Part shown: in pieces, positions 5,316-9,343 of the stretch
Position numbering within the stretch: position 1 is the first letter of the stretch
Layout: every line of letters starts with the position of its first letter
Assembly: GCA_017621195.1 (NCBI GenBank)
Contig: JAGATO010000358.1
Span: 1-9,343 of the forward strand
Length of the DNA: 9,343 bases
Reading direction: 5' to 3'
Source of the DNA: Bacillota bacterium
GTDB taxonomy: Bacteria > Bacillota > Clostridia > Peptostreptococcales > Anaerovoracaceae
Position numbers and translations under genes: made by a program
Notes under the pieces: model-generated
Told to the model about the DNA's origin: nothing
The model's input: the letters and a program-made list of their open reading frames with translations, nothing else
Database searches by the model: none

Positions 5316-6686
5316 TCAATCGTGTGATATGATATGGCCGTCCACTACGGTGAAGGCGACCTTGATGTCGTAGAAGTCCTCCGGAGACTTCTTCTTGTAG
5401 GGGTCGCTCTGCAGGACGGTGAAGTCGGCAGCCATACCCTTTTGGATGGAACCCAGTCGGTCCATCATTCCCAAAGCGTCGGCGGCGTCGATGGTCAGAC
5501 GTTCCATTAGCCGCTTCACGGAACCGGCCTTGGATGGATCCAGATCCCCCCAAAGGAATACTTCCTCCTTTGGTACAAACTCATACATCTCTTTCTCAGA
5601 AAGAGCGTCGTCATACGCCAGTATGGCGGCGTTCTTTTTATATCCGCTGTCCCGCACGGCGCCGACAGCCTGAGCGGCCATGGTCAGACCGTCCTGACTG
5701 TGGGCCGTCACCATGAACTGACAGCCGATGTCGGCCACGTCCACGCACAAGGCGGAGAGGGTTTCTTCTTCGAAGTTCAGTTTGGCTTCCTCGGAGCCAG
5801 CAGTGATGACGGGCTTGATGCAGATGTGGATTCCGTCGCAGCGGATCATGTCCTGAAGTTCCAGACATTCCGTCTGGCGCTGGCGCAGCTTCCGCAGCAG
5901 CATGGGCTGGTTTTCCGGCCCCATGAGAAGGTAAGAACACAGGTAGCGGTGATCCATCTGTTCTTCCATCAGCAGCTCCTGCAGGGCGTTGCGGTACAGG
6001 GCCTGAGGATAGTCGAAGGAGCTGCAGTCGTTCACCGTGGTGAATCCCCGGCGGGCAAAGGAACGGCCCTGGCGGATCACGGAAGCCTGGTACTGCTCCC
6101 AGTCCGGCGGTGCGATGACGGAGAGAATGTAGTCCAGAGAGATCATGGAAACGCCGTCCTCTTCTGCTGCGGCCTTGACCGCATCGGACGCGAAGGTGTT
6201 CAGGAGACAGACGCTGCAGTCGGTAAACAGCACTGCCACGGGGCGGTCGGCACAGATGGCATCCATGGCTTCCCGAACCTGCTGCACCGTGAGACCGGCC
6301 AGCTGGGGCCGGGAGCCGCCGTAGAAGAACAGCGTGTCTTTTTCGCCTTCCGCGGCGATGGCGCGGGAAAGAGCGTCGATGAAGCTGTCGAGGCCTGCGC
6401 CGGACCATTCCGGAAACATGCGGTACATCTGGGAAAAGATCGTCTGAGCCGGAGCGTCGACCAGCTTGATGAAGCCGGGAAACATCGCCTTTCCCTCCAG
6501 ATCGATCACCTGAGTATCGTCACCCACGAGGGATTCCAGCTCTTCGAAGTCGCCGACGGCCAGAATTTCGCCGCCCTTGCAGGCGACGGCCTCCGCCTCC
6601 GGCTGGTTGGGGTCCATCGTGTAGATGATCCCGTTGGAAAAGATCTGATCGGCGTATTCGCGCTTCTTAAAAAAACCAAAAGCCAT
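5316..6686 (-). CDS. Amidohydrolase-fold protein, YtcJ-like, lacking the HxH metal motif
   Basis: This 456-residue protein has the frame of the amidohydrolase_3 (YtcJ-like) family: a small beta domain (GIIYTMDPNQPEAEAVACKG, then GDFEEL and VIDLEGKAMFPGFI, residues 19-73), a barrel, and the C-terminal beta return GSIQKGMAADFTVLQSDPY (412-430). Active relatives read PGFIDxHxH, but here residues 70-79 are PGFIKLVDAP with no histidine. A possible later ligand, H329 (VTAHSQDG), remains, while the usual EHAQ segment is not evident. The protein is also shorter than typical 530-550-residue members. It is intact as a frame, so I infer a repurposed or inactive enzyme rather than a pseudogene. AGGAGGT (complement of 6692-6698) lies 5 bases before the ATG at 6686; the upstream frame extension crosses the promoter. 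It converges on spoIIE and diverges from tilS. Confidence 0.8.
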   Translation of the reverse strand: MAFGFFKKREYADQIFSNGIIYTMDPNQPEAEAVACKGGEILAVGDFEELESLVGDDTQVIDLEGKAMFPGFIKLVDAPAQTIFSQMYRMFPEWSGAGLDSFIDALSRAIAAEGEKDTLFFYGGSRPQLAGLTVQQVREAMDAICADRPVAVLFTDCSVCLLNTFASDAVKAAAEEDGVSMISLDYILSVIAPPDWEQYQASVIRQGRSFARRGFTTVNDCSSFDYPQALYRNALQELLMEEQMDHRYLCSYLLMGPENQPMLLRKLRQRQTECLELQDMIRCDGIHICIKPVITAGSEEAKLNFEEETLSALCVDVADIGCQFMVTAHSQDGLTMAAQAVGAVRDSGYKKNAAILAYDDALSEKEMYEFVPKEEVFLWGDLDPSKAGSVKRLMERLTIDAADALGMMDRLGSIQKGMAADFTVLQSDPYKKKSPEDFYDIKVAFTVVDGHIISHD

Positions 6687-6716
6687 GGCGTACCTCCTGA
6701 AAGTAATTCTAATGGT

Positions 6717-6746
6717 ATGATAGCAAAACCGAACTGTCTGCGTCAA
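6717..6746 (-). promoter_or_regulatory. Sigma-A promoter of the amidohydrolase-like gene
   Basis: On the minus strand TTGACG (complement of 6741-6746) and TATCAT (complement of 6717-6722) are 18 bp apart, and TGC precedes the -10. Transcription would start near 6710, about 24 bases before the start codon. This fixes the ATG at 6686, because the longer frame would begin upstream of the promoter. Confidence 0.62.
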
Positions 6747-6764
6747 TGGAAGGATGAAAGAAAA

Positions 6765-6776
6765 TTGGGGCCCCAA
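6765..6776. promoter_or_regulatory. Perfect 12-bp palindrome TTGGGGCCCCAA
   Basis: A perfect palindrome lies between the two divergent promoters, upstream of both -35 elements. It could be an operator for the divergent pair, but no partner site or regulator gene is visible. Confidence 0.3.
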
Positions 6777-6818
6777 CAAAAGAATAATAAAATTTTTGTA
6801 TACGCAACACAAAAACTG

Positions 6819-6846
6819 TTTTCATTCTTTCAAGTTGTGTTATAAT
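6819..6846 (+). promoter_or_regulatory. Sigma-A promoter of tilS
   Basis: A perfect TATAAT (6841-6846) is preceded by TGT, giving an extended -10, with TTTTCA (6819-6824) 16 bp upstream as a fair -35. Transcription would start near 6853, some 58 bases before the tilS ATG. AACACAA (6806-6812) and TTGTGTT (6835-6841) form an inverted repeat around the promoter core, a possible repressor site. Confidence 0.65.
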
Positions 6847-6910
6847 ATTGCCATGCGTCCGCAAACTAAGGGAAGAACTGCGTAAAAATGCGTCAAAACA
6901 GGTGGAGAAC

Positions 6911-8341
6911 ATGGATCTTCTGAATCGGGTACAAAAGTTAATCGAAGAAAACCGGCTCCTGTGCAGGGGGGATGGCGTCATCGTCGGCTGCTCCGGCGGT
7001 CCGGATTCGCTGTGCCTTCTCCATCTTCTGCTGCGGCTGCGCGAGCCCATGGAGCTGCGGCTTCGGGTGGTCCATCTGGAACACGGGTTTCGCGGTCAGG
7101 CATCGGAGCAGGACGCCAGGTTCGTGGAGAGCTTCTGCGCGGAACACGAAATCGACTGCCGGATTTACCGGGAGGACGTGAAAGAAACCGCAAGGGAGAC
7201 CGGAATCTCCTGGGAAACGGCGGGCCGGGAAGCGCGCTATCGCCGCTTTTTCCGGGAACGCGAACAGCTGGAATGGCAGATGGCCGCGGAGGAGCCGCAG
7301 AAGAAGCCCTGCGTCAGGATCGCCGTGGCTCACAATCGCAACGATCAGGCGGAAACCGTGCTGATGCACATTCTGCGGGGGACGGGGCTGGAGGGCCTGA
7401 AGGGCATGGAGCTGCACCGGGCCGACGGCGTCATCCGGCCGCTTTTGACTACGGATCGCGGTGAGATCGAAGCGTATTGCGCGGACATGGGGCTGACGCC
7501 TCGATACGATCACACCAACCGGGAGACGGACTGCACGCGAAACCGGATCCGGCTGGAGCTGCTCCCTTATATCAGAGAACATTTTAATGAAAACGTGGAA
7601 GAGGCACTGTGCCGTCTCGGCCGGATCGCGGCGGAAAGCCAGCAGGTCATCCGGGCGGAGGCGGAGAGGATCGCCCGGACATGCGCCGGTGACCGACGTC
7701 AGCTGGCCCGTCTGTCCGACGGGCTGCGCCATGCGGCAGTGCGTTTCCTTCTGAAAGAGAAAGGACTTTCCGCCGACGTTTCGTCGGTGCACCTGTATCA
7801 GATCGACCGTCTGCTGTCCGGTCCGGCGGCGTCCGGGCAGGTCGTCCTGCCCCGGGGCTACAGGGTGGCCGTGTCCTACGATACCGTCCGCTGGCTGGGG
7901 CCGGAGGAAACCGGCGCTGATGTCGCGGCAGAGCGGGACTCGGAAGAGAGGGATTGGAAGGAGTGGGAGCTTTCCCGCCACCTGACCGTCCGTGATACGG
8001 ATTGGACGGAAGTGGGTTCTCCGGAACGGCTTCGGAGCTGGCCGCTCTGTCAGGCCTGTCTGGACGGCGATAAGATCCGTACTGTTGAGGAAGAACGGGG
8101 AGAAAAACTCTGTCTGCGTTTTCGGAAACCCGGCGATTTCATCCGGCCTTTGGGAAGCCGGGGACGGAAAAAGATGCAGGACTGGATGGTGGACCGGAAG
8201 ATTCCGCGACAGGAGAGGGACGGGCTGCCGCTGCTGTGTATCGGAAGCGAAGTCGTCTGGATTCCGGGATACGGGATCAGCGAAAATTTTAAGTTAGAAA
8301 ACAAATCTATGCACCTTATTTTTGTTGAATTTCACCAATAA
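6911..8341 (+). CDS. tilS: tRNA(Ile)-lysidine synthase
   Basis: TilS attaches lysine to C34 of the CAU-anticodon isoleucine tRNA using ATP, so that the tRNA reads AUA and is charged with isoleucine. The 476 residues show the PP-loop SGGPDS (28-33), HLEHGFRG (55-62), AHNRNDQAETVLMHILRGTG, and TNRETDCTRNRIRLELLP. The C-terminal TilS domain is complete, with FRKPGDFIRPLGSRGRKKMQ and DRKIPRQERDGLPLL. The frame is open from a TTG at 6848, but that lies on the promoter. The ATG at 6911 has GGTGGAG (6901-6907) directly upstream and begins the expected MDLLNRVQKLIEE. The gene is normally essential in bacteria. It lies just before ftsH, as in many Firmicutes, but without the intervening hpt. Identity is secure. 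Confidence 0.95.
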   Translation: MDLLNRVQKLIEENRLLCRGDGVIVGCSGGPDSLCLLHLLLRLREPMELRLRVVHLEHGFRGQASEQDARFVESFCAEHEIDCRIYREDVKETARETGISWETAGREARYRRFFREREQLEWQMAAEEPQKKPCVRIAVAHNRNDQAETVLMHILRGTGLEGLKGMELHRADGVIRPLLTTDRGEIEAYCADMGLTPRYDHTNRETDCTRNRIRLELLPYIREHFNENVEEALCRLGRIAAESQQVIRAEAERIARTCAGDRRQLARLSDGLRHAAVRFLLKEKGLSADVSSVHLYQIDRLLSGPAASGQVVLPRGYRVAVSYDTVRWLGPEETGADVAAERDSEERDWKEWELSRHLTVRDTDWTEVGSPERLRSWPLCQACLDGDKIRTVEEERGEKLCLRFRKPGDFIRPLGSRGRKKMQDWMVDRKIPRQERDGLPLLCIGSEVVWIPGYGISENFKLENKSMHLIFVEFHQ

Positions 8342-8353
8342 ATATGGTATAAT
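8325..8353 (+). promoter_or_regulatory. Strong sigma-A promoter of ftsH
   Basis: TTGAAT (8325-8330) and TATAAT (8348-8353) are exactly 17 bp apart, with TGG before the -10. The promoter overlaps the last codons and stop of tilS (8339-8341). Transcription would start near 8360, giving ftsH a private leader of about 74 nt besides any read-through from tilS. A hairpin TGTATC / GATACA (8362-8367 with 8373-8378) would lie at the 5' end of that RNA. Confidence 0.75.
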
Positions 8354-8420
8354 ATTCGGCATGTATCGAGGTGATACACAAAAACAATCCGGGGGAAACG
8401 GGAGTAAGAGAGTGAATTTA

Positions 8421-8425
8421 GGAGG
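8421..8425 (+). promoter_or_regulatory. Ribosome binding site fixing the TTG start of ftsH
   Basis: GGAGG at 8421-8425 lies 8 bases before TTG at 8434. No ATG in the ftsH frame has a comparable site until residue 19, which would cut off the N-terminal tail just before the first membrane segment. Confidence 0.75.
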
Positions 8426-8433
8426 ACAGTTCA

Positions 8434-9343
8434 TTGAACGACAACAACAAAAATAGAAACAATCGAGGACCGCAGAAGGGTCGCGCCATGCGCAACGTGA
8501 TGGTCTACCTGACCATCATTCTGATGGTGGCAGGCATGGCGTATTTCTACAAGGGTGTTGAGCCTGTCCAGGAGATCCGCCAGGTGGATTTTTCCCGCTT
8601 CGTGGAAGAACTGGAAGGGAAGAACGTGACCCAGCTGCAGATGGACTACAATTCGCTGAACGTGGTCGGTGAAATGAAAGACGGAACGAAGATCAGCGCC
8701 TATGCGCCCAGCACCATGGAGCTGATGCTGATCAGTGAGCAGTACGCCTTCCCGCAGATGAAGGAAGGAACGCTGGAAATGAAAAGCGTCAAGCCCAGCT
8801 CCTGGGGATGGTTGCTGAACCTGCTGCCCACGCTGCTGATGATCGGCTTTATGGTCTTCTTCTGGATGTCCTTCATGGGCCAGGGAGGCGGCGGCGGAAA
8901 GGGCGTCATGAACTTCGGCAAGAGCCGCGCTCACATGGTTCGCGAGGAGGACATGAAACGGGTCACCTTTGACGACGTGGCCGGTCTGGACGAAGAAAAG
9001 GAAGAGTTATCCGAAATCGTGGATTTCTTAAAGAATCCGAAGAAATACGTGAAGCTGGGAGCCAGAATTCCCAAGGGCGTTCTTTTGGTAGGACCTCCGG
9101 GAACGGGTAAGACCTACCTGTCCAAGGCTGCCGCAGGAGAGGCGGGCGTTCCCTTCTTCTCCATCTCCGGTTCGGATTTCGTGGAAATGTTCGTAGGCGT
9201 CGGCGCATCCCGCGTCCGCGACCTGTTCGATCAGGCCAAGAAAAATGCGCCCTGCCTGGTGTTCATCGATGAAATCGATGCGGTAGGCCGCAGAAGAGGC
9301 GCCGGCATCGGCGGCGGAAACGACGAGCGCGAACAGACGCTGA
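8434..9343 (+). CDS. ftsH: ATP-dependent zinc metalloprotease FtsH (N-terminal part)
   Basis: FtsH is a hexameric membrane AAA+ protease that pulls membrane and regulatory proteins into a zinc-dependent proteolytic chamber. The 303 codons in the window run from a TTG start into the ATPase domain. Seen in order are an Asn-rich tail (residues 2-12), a first membrane span (about 22-39), an extracytoplasmic domain, a second span (about 126-147), a glycine-rich linker (150-155), VTFDDVAGLDEEKEEL, Walker A GPPGTGKT (220-227), pore loop FVGVG (253-257), Walker B LVFIDEID (275-282) and the start of the second region of homology, DEREQTL (297-303). The HExxH protease motif lies beyond the window. The TTG start is supported by GGAGG 8 bases upstream. 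It has its own promoter and follows tilS. Confidence 0.96.
   Translation, partial: MNDNNKNRNNRGPQKGRAMRNVMVYLTIILMVAGMAYFYKGVEPVQEIRQVDFSRFVEELEGKNVTQLQMDYNSLNVVGEMKDGTKISAYAPSTMELMLISEQYAFPQMKEGTLEMKSVKPSSWGWLLNLLPTLLMIGFMVFFWMSFMGQGGGGGKGVMNFGKSRAHMVREEDMKRVTFDDVAGLDEEKEELSEIVDFLKNPKKYVKLGARIPKGVLLVGPPGTGKTYLSKAAAGEAGVPFFSISGSDFVEMFVGVGASRVRDLFDQAKKNAPCLVFIDEIDAVGRRRGAGIGGGNDEREQTL

Noticed and set aside
5700..6845. 381-codon frame opposite the amidohydrolase gene
   Set aside because: It mirrors codon bias of the real minus-strand gene and crosses the divergent promoter region; no family features.
6938..7981. 347-codon minus-strand frame opposite tilS
   Set aside because: Shadow of tilS; Arg/Gln/Pro-rich without motifs or a ribosome binding site.
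8431..8934. 167-codon minus-strand frame opposite ftsH
   Set aside because: His/Gln-rich mirror of the ftsH 5' part; ftsH is certain from Walker motifs.

Overview
The window looks like chromosomal DNA from an endospore-forming member of the Clostridia with fairly GC-rich genes. The evidence is a SpoIIE-type sporulation phosphatase, strong AGGAGG-type ribosome binding sites, sigma-A promoters of the extended -10 type, and the spoIIE / tilS / ftsH neighbourhood that is common in Firmicutes. I would not name a genus from this sequence.

Layout. Bases 1-120 are GC-rich and full of small hairpins. Bases 122-500 are very AT-rich and hold a degenerate array of hairpins spaced about 50 bp apart, with no gene. 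Bases 555-762 on the minus strand hold the remains of a broken gene. A promoter and a purine-rich leader then lead to a glyoxalase-fold (VOC) gene at 1037-1417. A 67-bp tandem duplication separates it from a sugar-nucleotidyltransferase-like gene whose real start is 1652. The 2561-2903 gap contains a good candidate for a 43-residue membrane microprotein on the minus strand (2601-2732, GGAGG site) and a 17-bp direct repeat that can form competing stems. A small COG2426-type membrane protein (2904-3395) ends at a clear intrinsic terminator (3417-3448).

The terminator stem contains a perfect Spo0A-box sequence. It lies at about -40 to -34 from the likely spoIIE start, so one element may end one gene and switch on the next. 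SpoIIE (3494-5305) is short, with a compressed region between membrane and phosphatase domains. An amidohydrolase-fold gene on the minus strand (5316-6686) converges on it with a 10-base gap. That protein has lost the HxH metal motif of its family. From a divergent promoter region, tilS (6911-8341) reads rightwards. It is followed by ftsH (8434 to the window edge, TTG start), which has its own strong promoter across the tilS stop codon. The hpt gene often found between tilS and ftsH is absent.

How the genes fit together: spoIIE acts in forespore sigma-F activation, tilS makes lysidine in tRNA-Ile for AUA decoding, and ftsH is the membrane AAA+ protease. The first half carries metabolic and hypothetical genes with unusually repeat-rich spacers. 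No mobile element, CRISPR array, tRNA or rRNA was seen. The points most worth a second look are the hairpin array, the microprotein, the Spo0A box in the terminator and the metal-site-less amidohydrolase.
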